This document shows, one piece after another, positions 1-8,604 of a stretch of DNA of 31,989 nucleotides. The stretch lies in NCBI GenBank assembly GCA_964466195.1, contig CAYXMQ010000034.1:1-31989 (forward strand), written 5' to 3'. The translations under genes were made by a program, and so were the position numbers. Numbering within the stretch: the stretch's first letter is position 1; each line of letters opens with the position of its first letter. Below the pieces are notes generated by a model that made no database searches, was not told the DNA's origin, and saw nothing but the letters and a program-made list of their open reading frames with translations. Origin of the DNA: PFJX01 sp964466195 (GTDB lineage Bacteria > Pseudomonadota > Gammaproteobacteria > Burkholderiales > Thiobacillaceae).

Positions 1-75
1 GCGCGCTTCCCGCTATCCACGAAATCTCGCCGCGTTTTTACACAGCCTCCGGCCAAACATTCAAGGGGTTCGAGC

Positions 76-3000
76 ATGTCCCATTTCTCTACGATGCACC
101 GTGGTTACTTTCTAGCGCTGATGTTCAGCCTGCTGACCTGCCAGGTCGCTCTGGCAGCCAGTCTGGTTCCGGACAAGTCAGAGATTGCGATTGGCGAAAC
201 CACCTATATCAAACTGGATGCAAGCTTCATTCTGACCATCGACTGGTCCGCCACCCCGGGCATCAGCATCCTCGACTCCGGTCGCAGCGGCGCCACCATC
301 AAGGGAACTGCGGCAGGGCCAGGCAGCGTGACCGCCAAGATCAACGGCAAAAAGAAATCGGTCCAGATCACGGTCAAGCCCGCTCAGACCGCGCCCGAGC
401 CGAGGGCCGGAGAACTACTTTACCAACGCGACAATGCTTCGGCACCGGCTCAACTCGCGCCCATGCCGGGTTGGCCTGAGCCGCCCGCCATCCATACACA
501 GGGCGTGCAAAGCGGCACGCTGGCGCTGCCGCCGCCCAACCTGCCGCCGGCGGATATTCAGGCCATCCTCGACGAACTGGCGCAGAAAGCGAAAAAACTG
601 GCCGATCTGGCTGTCGATACGGCCGACGACAAACTTGGGCCGGGCCGACACGCCGGCAGCGTCGCCTCGCACGGCGGCGGCGGACAGGCGCTGGATGAAT
701 GGGCGAAATACTGGAAGAACCTCAGCCAGGGCCTGGACAACCGGGGCAACACGATTCCGCGCGATCAATGGCGTGCCATGTTCGAGGGCGCCGACAAGAA
801 GGCGCAGTGGGAAAAATACAAGGACTGGTTCGGCGAGCAAACCGGAAAGCTTGAAAAGCTCGGCCGCGCCATTTCCATTGTCGATTCCGGCTCCAAGGTC
901 GCCGGCGCGTTCTACGGCGGCGGCGCACGAGTCGCCGCGGTCACGCTGGCCGATGAAATCTGCAAAACCGGCGCGGTCACCTTCGGCGGCCTGTTCGGCG
1001 CGCCTTGGGGGCCGATCGGGTCGGTCGCCGGGGCGGCGGCCGGGGAGGAGCTTTGGGGCGCATTCGGCCACCCCGAATTCGAACGCAAGGCACAGTTCGT
1101 CAAGAACCTGGAAACCTGGAACGCGACCGCCGGTGACCGGGTCAAGCGCACCATCGGCAATCTGCGCGAGTTCGACGGCTACATGCAGGGCACGGTCAGC
1201 GAAGCGGAATTCCGCAAGGCCGTGCATGCCTATGCCGAGAAATACAAACAGGCGAACGAAAAGAAGGAGAAGCAACGCCAGAAGGAGGTCGCCCTGCTGC
1301 GCCAACAGGCCAAGGCCGAACCCGGCCTGACACCGCTGATCGATATCTATGAGTCCCCCGCCACAAAACTCTCGCCGGAGCAGAGAGTTCAGCTTAAAGA
1401 GGCGCTGCAGCGCGCCATCCAGGCCAAACAGGCCGCGGGCGGCAAGGTCGATGACGACATGCGCTGCGCCCTGCCCCCCGCCCCGCCATCCTCCGGCGGA
1501 CGCGACTACACGTCGACGCCAATCCAAGCGCCGCCGGTCAGCGACAAACAGACCGATGACTACCTCAGCTGCCTATGCCGCTACTGCGGCGGCGCTTCGG
1601 GCGGCTATTTCACACGCGATGCCAAGAGCGAATGCAACGGCGGCTGCACCTGCTGGGGCCCGCTGAGCGGCTGGTGTACCGCCGTCCCCACGCCGGATGC
1701 CGCCGTCAAGTCGTGCTATGCCGGCGCCTTCGGCGTGACCGAACCGAATCCGGAGCAAATCCGCCAGGGGCAGGAAATCGCGCGCGACAGGAATCGCCAG
1801 AAGCTGGAGACCACCCTGCAGCAACAGCTGGGCAAGAACGATCTCGATGGCGCAATCGCAAGCGCAAGCAACGCGATGCAGATGGATCCCGGCATGGAAA
1901 GCCCGATGTTCAGAGAAGTGGCTGGCCGAGCCAAGAAATCAGGTTGGGACGCCCTCAACCAGGCGGATCACCAAACCGCCGTCAAGCGCCTCGAACAGGC
2001 CTACAGCCTGGACCCGAATGACGCTGACGCTCAGACCAAGCTGCAACAGGCCAGGGACTACGCCGCCCAATGGCCGCGCGTCGAGGCCAAGGCCAAGGCG
2101 TTCAACGGCTTCATTGCCGAACGAAAAATCTGGTCCGCGCAACGCGCCATGCTGGAGATGCAGGACGTTCTGCGCGGCATGGCCGCCGGCCAATCCGCCG
2201 AAAACCCGCTCTGGCAACGGGTCAGCAATGATTTCAACCAGGGCTTGGCGGAATACAACCGCTTCATTCAGGACAAATCCGCCCGCCATACTCAGTTCTT
2301 CAAGGCGCAGGACTACGCCGCCATCCTGCGCAATGCCGAGGAAATGCGCCAACGCGAGCTTTCGCCGGCGGATGAAAGGGAGGCCCAGTCCCGCATCGAC
2401 TTCGCCAACCGTTTCCTGGCTGCCGGCACGCTTGGCGGTGCTTCAAGCCTAGCGGGCGGCTGGAACATCAACGCCAATGGCTACAAAGGCAAGCTGGAGT
2501 TGAGCGAATCCGGCGGCCGCCTAAGCGGTCGGGTCTGGTTCGATGCCCATAGCGTCTGGGAAGAACTGCGCGACATCCGCTTCGATGGCCGCACCCTGCG
2601 CTTCCTGCGTCCCGGCCCCAACCAGCACTACACCGGCACGCTGGCCGGCAATGAAGTGCGCGGCACGTTTGACGGCGGCGGCAGCTGGAACTGGGTGATC
2701 ACCCGTGTCTCCAACAGTTCATCCGCTCAGCTGCCCCCTGTTGCGGAAGGTGGCCGATCCGCCGCGTCGAAACGGGTTCTCGAAGATGACAAGGGACCTT
2801 ATCAATGGGTCGAAGGCACGGAAGTTCAAACCCAGCAGGTCCACGCCGGGCGCGCCGCTTTCCGCTCCACCGGCAACAATCACTTCACGCACCGGCTCGG
2901 CATCGCCGGCGACTATGCCGATCAATATCGTTACCTCGACTTCTGGATCTACCTGATCAAACCCTCGGCGGATATTCAGCTGCAGGTTCAGGTCGATGGC

Positions 3001-5199
3001 GCCTGGGGCAAGCGTTGGGGGTTTGACGGCGATGCGACCTACAACGGCTACGGCTGGGCGATGGAAGGCGCGACGGCAGGCTTGCCTGCCGGACGCTGGC
3101 TGCAGCAACGTGTCGACTTGCTGCAGCAACTGCATATCAACGCCGGCCAGGCCATCACCGGTTTGGCATTCTCGTCAAACGGCGGCGATGTCTATTACGA
3201 CTCGGTCTACCTGCTGCCCAGCGCAAGCCCGACGCCGCCGCCGCGGGGCGACCTCAACGGCAAACGGGTGCTGGAAGACGAGGCCGGGCCTTACAACTGG
3301 ATCGAGAAGACCAGCGTCCAGAACGAGGTCGTCGCCCACGGCCAGGCCGCTTTCAGATCGACCGGCAACAACCACTTCGCCGGGGCCGATTTGGGCGTGG
3401 TCGGCGACTATCCCGAGCAATTCCGCAGCCTCAGTTTCTGGCTGTTCCCGATCGGCCCTGAAGCCGACCTGCAACTCCAGATCCAGGTCGACGGCGCCTG
3501 GGGCAAGCGCTGGGGCTTCGATGCCGGGCCGAAATACAACGGTTATGGCTCGGCCATGGAAGGTACGACCACCGGCCTGAAGCCGGGTCAATGGCAGGAA
3601 GTGAGCGTGGACCTGCTCGACCAGTTGCACATCAAGCCGGGGCAGAAGATCACCGGCCTGGCCTTCTCGTCGGATAACGGCGATGCCTATTACGACTCGG
3701 TTTATCTGCACCCGAACCCGAATCCGGCGCGCAAGCCCGGCTTCCAGCCGGCCGGCAAGCTCGTGCTCGAAGACAGCGCGGACGGCTACAACTGGGTAGA
3801 ACGCAGCGAAGTAGAAAACTATCTGGTCTTCAACGGCGCCAAGGCCTTCCGTTCGACCGGCAACAACCATTTCCTGGCCGATCTCGGGGTGGCCGGTTCC
3901 GGCCGAGGCCAGTTCCGGCACCTCAACTTCTGGGCCTTCTTCATGGGGCCCGAGGCCGACGTTCAGGTTCAGGTCCAGGTCAATGGCAGTTGGGGCAAGC
4001 GTTGGGGATACGACGCCGGCCCGGCCTACAACGGCTACGGCTGGGCCATGGAAGGCGCCTCGGCACGCATGCCGAATGGCCGCTGGGTGCAAATCCAGCT
4101 CGATTTGATCGGCCAACTGCATCTCAAACCCGGCGACAAGATCACCGGCCTGGCCTTCTCTTCCGACCATGCGGACGTCATCTACGACAGCGTCTATCTG
4201 CTGCCGGATGGCGTGACACCGGGTGTTGGCGGCGGCTTCCAGGGCGGAGAGAGTGGTCCAAGCGGCGGACGCGACTACACCTACATGCCGCCACCGTCTC
4301 AAGACAGCCCGCCGCCCGTCGCCGACGGCAGCGGCAGTCTGAGCCTGGATAAATCCCGCTACGCCCCGGGCGAGGCCATTACGGTGCGCTTCACCGCGCC
4401 GGCCGGTTGGCCGGACGATGCCTGGATCGGCATCATTCCATCCAGCATTCCGCACGGCAGCGAAGCGGTGAACGACAAGCACGATGTCACCTATCAGTAC
4501 CTAAAGAAACGTACTGCGGGCAGCATGACGTTCAACGCACCGGGTCCGGGCGCCTGGGATATGCGGCTGCACGATTCGGACAGCGGCGGCAAGGAGTTCG
4601 CCTCGGTCAGTTTCCAGGTCGGCGAGCCCCCCCCGGCACCACCCGGCGGGCGCGATTACACCGGACACGTCCCGCAAACCGCAAAGAGCACGGTCCTGTT
4701 CGACAACGGCAACATCGCCGGCGTCGACAACGGACCGAGCCAGCCGACCACCTTCAGCCTGAGCACGGCGCACGTCATCACGCTGATCCAGAACTATCAC
4801 TGGAACAGCGCGCGCGGCGCGACACCCGGCACGATCGGGCTGCGCGATGCCAATGGCCGCCTCTACGGCCCCTGGCAGAGCGTCGGCTCGCCCGGTCAGG
4901 GCGGCGTGCCCAATGCCTATTGGACGGTGCGTCCCGACATCATGCTGCCGGCAGGCGTCTACAGCGTGATTGATTCGCACCCGGCCAGCTGGTCGCGCAA
5001 TGGCGGCTCGCAACAGCGCGGCTTCACCCGGGTCGAGGGCTATCCGGCCGGCTACAACCAGATTCCGGACGGCGGCAGGGACGATTCCTACGCCGCACCG
5101 CCGAATTCCTCTCTCAGCCCGCCCGGCAAAGCCGAACCCAGCCTTGAAGAACAGGCCGGGCAAGCGCTGAAGGCACTGAAAGGCTTGTTTGGAAAATAA
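76..5199 (+). CDS. Giant secreted modular protein with three tandem beta-type repeats
   Basis: The product is 1707 residues with a Sec signal peptide (about residues 1-28, ending in a hydrophobic stretch and ALA), so it is exported. Next comes a bacterial Ig-like (BID_2-type) domain at about 29-100. A Pro-rich linker, a charged helical region and a Gly/Ala-rich hydrophobic segment (about 285-335) follow. A cluster of eight cysteines sits at about 495-555 and a TPR-like helical section at about 590-800. Three homologous modules of about 150 residues lie at 899-1050, 1063-1213 and 1228-1377, followed by two further beta-rich domains to the C-terminus. The hinge motif GGRDYT, or a variant, recurs four times before Pro-rich linkers. 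The start is supported by GGGG eight bases upstream of ATG. The stop overlaps the next gene by 11 bases, which suggests translational coupling. No catalytic motif is recognised. An adhesin, scaffold or carbohydrate-binding role is inference only. Confidence 0.85.
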   Translation: MSHFSTMHRGYFLALMFSLLTCQVALAASLVPDKSEIAIGETTYIKLDASFILTIDWSATPGISILDSGRSGATIKGTAAGPGSVTAKINGKKKSVQITVKPAQTAPEPRAGELLYQRDNASAPAQLAPMPGWPEPPAIHTQGVQSGTLALPPPNLPPADIQAILDELAQKAKKLADLAVDTADDKLGPGRHAGSVASHGGGGQALDEWAKYWKNLSQGLDNRGNTIPRDQWRAMFEGADKKAQWEKYKDWFGEQTGKLEKLGRAISIVDSGSKVAGAFYGGGARVAAVTLADEICKTGAVTFGGLFGAPWGPIGSVAGAAAGEELWGAFGHPEFERKAQFVKNLETWNATAGDRVKRTIGNLREFDGYMQGTVSEAEFRKAVHAYAEKYKQANEKKEKQRQKEVALLRQQAKAEPGLTPLIDIYESPATKLSPEQRVQLKEALQRAIQAKQAAGGKVDDDMRCALPPAPPSSGGRDYTSTPIQAPPVSDKQTDDYLSCLCRYCGGASGGYFTRDAKSECNGGCTCWGPLSGWCTAVPTPDAAVKSCYAGAFGVTEPNPEQIRQGQEIARDRNRQKLETTLQQQLGKNDLDGAIASASNAMQMDPGMESPMFREVAGRAKKSGWDALNQADHQTAVKRLEQAYSLDPNDADAQTKLQQARDYAAQWPRVEAKAKAFNGFIAERKIWSAQRAMLEMQDVLRGMAAGQSAENPLWQRVSNDFNQGLAEYNRFIQDKSARHTQFFKAQDYAAILRNAEEMRQRELSPADEREAQSRIDFANRFLAAGTLGGASSLAGGWNINANGYKGKLELSESGGRLSGRVWFDAHSVWEELRDIRFDGRTLRFLRPGPNQHYTGTLAGNEVRGTFDGGGSWNWVITRVSNSSSAQLPPVAEGGRSAASKRVLEDDKGPYQWVEGTEVQTQQVHAGRAAFRSTGNNHFTHRLGIAGDYADQYRYLDFWIYLIKPSADIQLQVQVDGAWGKRWGFDGDATYNGYGWAMEGATAGLPAGRWLQQRVDLLQQLHINAGQAITGLAFSSNGGDVYYDSVYLLPSASPTPPPRGDLNGKRVLEDEAGPYNWIEKTSVQNEVVAHGQAAFRSTGNNHFAGADLGVVGDYPEQFRSLSFWLFPIGPEADLQLQIQVDGAWGKRWGFDAGPKYNGYGSAMEGTTTGLKPGQWQEVSVDLLDQLHIKPGQKITGLAFSSDNGDAYYDSVYLHPNPNPARKPGFQPAGKLVLEDSADGYNWVERSEVENYLVFNGAKAFRSTGNNHFLADLGVAGSGRGQFRHLNFWAFFMGPEADVQVQVQVNGSWGKRWGYDAGPAYNGYGWAMEGASARMPNGRWVQIQLDLIGQLHLKPGDKITGLAFSSDHADVIYDSVYLLPDGVTPGVGGGFQGGESGPSGGRDYTYMPPPSQDSPPPVADGSGSLSLDKSRYAPGEAITVRFTAPAGWPDDAWIGIIPSSIPHGSEAVNDKHDVTYQYLKKRTAGSMTFNAPGPGAWDMRLHDSDSGGKEFASVSFQVGEPPPAPPGGRDYTGHVPQTAKSTVLFDNGNIAGVDNGPSQPTTFSLSTAHVITLIQNYHWNSARGATPGTIGLRDANGRLYGPWQSVGSPGQGGVPNAYWTVRPDIMLPAGVYSVIDSHPASWSRNGGSQQRGFTRVEGYPAGYNQIPDGGRDDSYAAPPNSSLSPPGKAEPSLEEQAGQALKALKGLFGK
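2770..4205 (+). repeat. Three tandem ~150-residue protein repeats
   Basis: Three consecutive modules within the giant secreted protein start near 2770, 3262 and 3757. Each carries the same ordered landmarks: an initial VLED, then FRSTGNNHF, WGKRWG(F/Y)D, YNGYG with AMEG, ITGLAFSS and finally YDSVYL. The similarity is high at both protein and DNA level, consistent with internal duplication. The order of short beta-strand-like segments resembles jelly-roll carbohydrate-binding modules, but the family is not recognised with certainty. Confidence 0.85.
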
Positions 5200-6583
5200 C
5201 ACCGGGCCAGCGCCATGGCCGCTCCGCCGTCCCCTGGCCTGGCTGCTGCCGGTCACCGTACTGGCCTACCTGAATGCGCTGACCGCCGGTTTCCAGTTCG
5301 ACGATTTCAACATCATCGTCGACAACCCGCAGGTGCATTCCCTGGCCGCCTGGTGGCAACAGATGCCAGGCATCCGCCCCCTGCTCAAGCTGAGCTATAC
5401 GCTGAACTGGGGCAGCGGATTCGGCGCGCCCGGCTTCCATGCCGTCAACCTGCTGCTGCATCTGCTCAACGTGGCCCTGCTCTGGCATCTGTCCGCCTTC
5501 TTCCCGCTGCCTGCCGAATCGAAACGCAGCCTGTTCGCCCGCCTGCTGGCCACGTTGCTGTTCGCCCTGCATCCCATCCAGACCGAGGCGGTGACCTATG
5601 TCAGCGGCCGTTCCATGCTTCTGATGGCCAGCTTCGGCCTGGCGGCCCTGTGGTGCTGGCTGGCGGCCGGGCAGCGCGCGCAGCCGTCAGTCTGGCGGGC
5701 GCTGGCCTGGCTGCTGTTCGCCGCGGCGATTCTGAGCAAGGAAGTGGCCGTGGTGCTGCCGCTCGCGCTTTTGCTGTTGCCGGGGAACGCGCCAAGACAG
5801 AGGGCGCTGCTTGCCTTGTTCGTCACTGCGGCGCTGCTCGCGCTGTTTTTTCTGTTCGGCTACCAGCGACTGCTGACCACGCCGCTGCCGCGCGGGCTGC
5901 TTGCCAATCTGGCCTCGGAAACGAATGCGCTGTACTACCTGCTCGGCCAGTTGTGGCGGCCGCACGCCCTCAACATCGATCCGGACCTGCCCGAGCTGGC
6001 GGCCTGGAGTCGGCTGTTGGCGGCGCAAACGGCAGGCCTTGCCGGCGTCGCCATCCTGGCCTGGACGCAACGGCGTCAGCGGCCCTGGCTGAGCTTCGGC
6101 ATCGGCTGGTTTCTGCTCTTGCTGTTGCCCACACATAGCCTGATCCCCCGCCCGGACCTGGCCAGCGAGCGCCATCTCTACCTCAGCGGCATCGGGCTGT
6201 TCTGGCTGGCGGGAGCGGCTCTGGCCGCGGCGCGGTTGCCTAGGTTGTCGGAGTTGTACAACTCGGCCGGGGCGGCGCTGATTGCGCTGCTGACGCTCAC
6301 CGGCGCCGCCTTCACCGCCAACCGCAACCAGGACTATCGGGATGAGGTCAGCTTGTGGCGGGCGACGGCGCGCCTGTCGCCGCATAAGGCCCGCGTCTGG
6401 AACAATCTGGGCTATGCCCATGCCCTGGCCGGCCAAGCGCAGCCGGCCCGCGCCGCTTTTCGGCAGGCGCTGGCCCTCGATCCCGGCCATGCCCGTTCCC
6501 TCGCCAACCTGCGCGACCTGGACGCGGGCCGGCTCGGGCCGGCTGCGCCGATTTCAACCACACAACCCGGGAGCACGCCATGA
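5189..6583 (+). CDS. TMTC-like polytopic membrane protein with C-terminal TPR
   Basis: The product is 464 residues with about ten hydrophobic segments, beginning at about residue 18. An early acidic pair in the first loop (FQFDDFNIIVDNP, about 35-47) and a loop reading HPIQTEAVTYVSGR match the layout of TMTC/DUF1736-type GT-C glycosyltransferase-like proteins with TPRs. The C-terminus (about 398-435) is a canonical TPR (WNNLGYAHALAGQ, then AFRQALALDPGHA). The start is TTG, overlapping the previous gene's last codons, with AAGG seven bases before it. An ATG at 5215 is in a different frame. The stop overlaps the next gene's start (ATGA), so the three genes are probably one operon. By family, transfer of a sugar from a lipid-linked donor is possible. 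That it modifies the secreted protein encoded just upstream is inference. Confidence 0.8.
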   Translation: MENNTGPAPWPLRRPLAWLLPVTVLAYLNALTAGFQFDDFNIIVDNPQVHSLAAWWQQMPGIRPLLKLSYTLNWGSGFGAPGFHAVNLLLHLLNVALLWHLSAFFPLPAESKRSLFARLLATLLFALHPIQTEAVTYVSGRSMLLMASFGLAALWCWLAAGQRAQPSVWRALAWLLFAAAILSKEVAVVLPLALLLLPGNAPRQRALLALFVTAALLALFFLFGYQRLLTTPLPRGLLANLASETNALYYLLGQLWRPHALNIDPDLPELAAWSRLLAAQTAGLAGVAILAWTQRRQRPWLSFGIGWFLLLLLPTHSLIPRPDLASERHLYLSGIGLFWLAGAALAAARLPRLSELYNSAGAALIALLTLTGAAFTANRNQDYRDEVSLWRATARLSPHKARVWNNLGYAHALAGQAQPARAAFRQALALDPGHARSLANLRDLDAGRLGPAAPISTTQPGSTP

Positions 6584-7569
6584 ACAGTCAAGCCACGCCG
6601 CTGGTTTGGGAAACCGACCTGCCCCTGTTCAGCCGCCAGATGCTGACGCAATGGACCCTGGCCATGTTGGCGACTGCGCTGGTCATGGCTTTGATCATGG
6701 GCACGGTCTTCATCGCGCAAGCGGAGTGGGATGCGCTGCCGCCCATGGCCGGCATGATAGTCGCCGTCAGCGGCGGACTCTGGCTGCTCGGCATCGCTGT
6801 CATGGCGGTGCTGTTTCGCGGCCGTTACCGGGTGCGCTATACATTGTCGAAGCAGGGCCTGCGTTGCGACACCATCGACCCGGTCGCGCAGAAGGCCAAT
6901 CGCCTGGCGATCGGCCTCGGCATGGTGATGGGCAAGGGCCAGCTGCTGGGCGCCGGCTTGATCGGCGTCTCGCGCGAGTCGGAGGAAGTGAACTGGTCGG
7001 GCGCGTTTCAAGCCCGCTTCGATCCGCTGCGCCATACCGTGCTGATGCGCAATGGCTGGCGCACCCTGCTATGGGTGCAATGCACGCCCGAGAACTACGC
7101 CGAAGTGGCGGAAAAAGTCAGTCGGCACATGCGCCGTCGCCGCACCGCCAGCCGTCTCGCCAAAGGCTCGCCGCTGCCGGCCTATCTGGGACGCAGCCTG
7201 CTGGTCTTGCTGGCCTGCGCGCCATTGTTCCCCCTCGCCGAGGAATACCATACCGGCCTGTTCCTGCCGATTTTCACGCTCTGCTTCGCCCTGGCCATGG
7301 TCTGGCTGATCAACCTGTTCGGCTGGGTGGTGCTGGGCGGACTCGCTCTGCAAATCGTCCTGGTGATCCTGGCCCAGTTCGAGGAACGGCGATCCTTCCT
7401 GCATCCCGGCGAGGTCTACCCCGCCTACGCCGTGCTCGGCGGCGACGACTTCGAGCTGTTCCTGCTGGCGGGCATCGGCGCAGCCGTCTTGATCTGGCTG
7501 TGCCACGGCGCCTTGCGCGGCCGCTGGCTGGCGGCCCTGGTCGCCGACCAGAGCGATATGGGCAACTGA
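6580..7569 (+). CDS. Polytopic membrane protein of unknown function
   Basis: The product is 329 residues. Two N-terminal membrane segments (about 24-80) are followed by a cytoplasmic, beta-rich stretch (about 83-185) that starts RYRVRYTLSKQGLRCDT, reminiscent of bacterial PH-like domains in membrane proteins. Three or four further hydrophobic segments lie at about 205-310. The start codon overlaps the stop of the TMTC-like gene (ATGA), so translation is likely coupled and this is the last gene of the three-gene unit. I do not recognise a family with confidence. The membrane topology is visible in the sequence, while the PH-like reading is tentative. Confidence 0.75.
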   Translation: MNSQATPLVWETDLPLFSRQMLTQWTLAMLATALVMALIMGTVFIAQAEWDALPPMAGMIVAVSGGLWLLGIAVMAVLFRGRYRVRYTLSKQGLRCDTIDPVAQKANRLAIGLGMVMGKGQLLGAGLIGVSRESEEVNWSGAFQARFDPLRHTVLMRNGWRTLLWVQCTPENYAEVAEKVSRHMRRRRTASRLAKGSPLPAYLGRSLLVLLACAPLFPLAEEYHTGLFLPIFTLCFALAMVWLINLFGWVVLGGLALQIVLVILAQFEERRSFLHPGEVYPAYAVLGGDDFELFLLAGIGAAVLIWLCHGALRGRWLAALVADQSDMGN

Positions 7570-7612
7570 GACTAAATGGCTGGCGCGGGCACTATGCAAC
7601 CCGCCCGCCCCA

Positions 7613-8089
7613 TCAGCGCGGCGCGAGCACGGCCTTGCGTTCCGCCTCGGTAATGTCCTTGGCGCGTTTCAGATTCCAACTGCCCATCCAGCTTTTCCAC
7701 AAGGCCAGATTCGCAGCGCGCTCGGCCGCGTCCTTGCCCAGGTATTTATGCATGTTGCCGGGCTGCTTGTCCTGGGTATTGGCGCCATCATCGAGGCGTC
7801 GCATGATCGCCCCGGTGTCGATGCCGCTGACCATCACCATCAGATATTCATAGCTATCGATGCGCGGCCCGAGCTTCTTCGCCTTGTAACCCTCCAGATC
7901 CTTTTTGAACTCCTCCATGTTCGGCGCGTCATTGCCGTGGCATTCCAAGCAATGCTTGTCGACGAGCGCCCGGATCGTGTTCTCATAGGTGACCTTGGGC
8001 GTAGTGGTCGTGGTGGTCGGGGCGGTAGAGCAGCCGGCGAGGCAAGCGGCCAGGACAGCGACGTAAAGTGAGTTCTTCCGGACATTCAT
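7613..8089 (-). CDS. c-type cytochrome lipoprotein, monohaem
   Basis: The product is 158 residues. A lipoprotein signal ends in the lipobox LAGC (Cys20 as the lipidated residue), followed by a run of six threonines and then a single haem-attachment motif CLECH (residues 47-51). A later methionine-rich stretch (YEYLMVMVSGIDTGAIMRR) could supply the axial Met ligand. It is therefore expected to be a membrane-anchored periplasmic cytochrome c. The start is chosen at 8089 because AGGAGA lies about six bases upstream and the signal peptide begins there. The frame stays open to 8413, but that extension looks non-coding. The gene is convergent with the preceding operon and divergent from the small ORF at 8449. 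Its redox partner is unknown. Confidence 0.85.
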   Translation of the reverse strand: MNVRKNSLYVAVLAACLAGCSTAPTTTTTTPKVTYENTIRALVDKHCLECHGNDAPNMEEFKKDLEGYKAKKLGPRIDSYEYLMVMVSGIDTGAIMRRLDDGANTQDKQPGNMHKYLGKDAAERAANLALWKSWMGSWNLKRAKDITEAERKAVLAPR

Positions 8090-8448
8090 GGTTTTCTCCT
8101 CGTATCGAACAGTGCATGCGCGCTCGCCAATCATGCCGATCACCGAATCGGCGGTCAGGGTGGCTGCGAGCCATTTCAGCATAGTCGACGCGCCGCGGCC
8201 TGTTCTATAGCCGCCTGCTCGGAGTATTCGACGGCTCCGGCTTGATCGGTGTTGCCCGGTTGTCGGCGCTGCCCCCGAACGCGCCGACAGTGAACTGTCG
8301 GAATTCCGTCGACGCGGACTAAGTTTCGCCGCCCGGCGCCGCTCGCCGCAGCGAAACCCCGCGTAAACAGGCGGATTCAGGCCATTTTCAAGGCCGGAAA
8401 GGCGGGCACGCAATTTGCAAAGTCATGGTGCAGAAAACGGAGAACACC
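8090..8448. other. Divergent intergenic region with dyad symmetry
   Basis: This 359-base stretch separates the cytochrome lipoprotein gene (minus) from the 51-residue ORF (plus), so it should hold promoters for both. No convincing sigma-70 pair stands out on either strand. The visible structure is the set of inverted repeats at 8261-8301, described separately. The cytochrome frame stays open across much of this region without other signs of coding. Confidence 0.6.
8261..8301. promoter_or_regulatory. Overlapping, mutually exclusive inverted repeats
   Basis: TGTCGGCGC (8261-8269) pairs perfectly with GCGCCGACA (8281-8289) around an 11-base loop. CCGACAGT (8284-8291) pairs perfectly with ACTGTCGG (8294-8301) around two bases. 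The shared segment 8284-8289 can be in only one stem at a time. TGTCGG therefore occurs twice in direct orientation, with its complement between. This could be a multi-site operator or competing RNA hairpins. Function is inferred from symmetry only. Confidence 0.45.
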
Positions 8449-8604
8449 ATGACCCTCAACCTGACCCCCAGCCTGACCATACGCATTCGCAAAGCGACGG
8501 ATAAGGCCAGCCACATTGTCCGCACGCAGACGCGGCGTTTGTCGATCACCAGCCTGTCCTTCCTGAAACTGGAAGTGATGGTGTTCAAGTACCACGTGAA
8601 ATGA
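8449..8604 (+). CDS. Small basic protein (51 residues), unknown
   Basis: The ORF begins MTLNLTPSLTIRIRKATDK and ends VMVFKYHVK before TGA. It has many Arg/Lys/Thr residues and no obvious signal peptide or membrane segment. It is supported by a good ribosome-binding site (CGGAGA, six to eight bases before ATG). The sequence GGAGAACACCATGACC across the start is repeated exactly at the start of the gene at 10772, on the other side of the two-component genes. Its last 20 bases overlap the 3' end of the convergent histidine kinase gene. The ORF is short, so reality rests on the start context rather than on homology. Confidence 0.5.
   Translation: MTLNLTPSLTIRIRKATDKASHIVRTQTRRLSITSLSFLKLEVMVFKYHVK

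Noticed and set aside
3175..4482. Minus-strand open frame of 435 codons opposite the repeat modules
   Set aside because: It mirrors the three repeats of the plus-strand protein and has shadow-type composition.
8090..8413. N-terminal extension of the cytochrome lipoprotein to 8413
   Set aside because: A lipoprotein signal and a strong ribosome-binding site define the start at 8089. The extension is Arg-rich and shadow-like.
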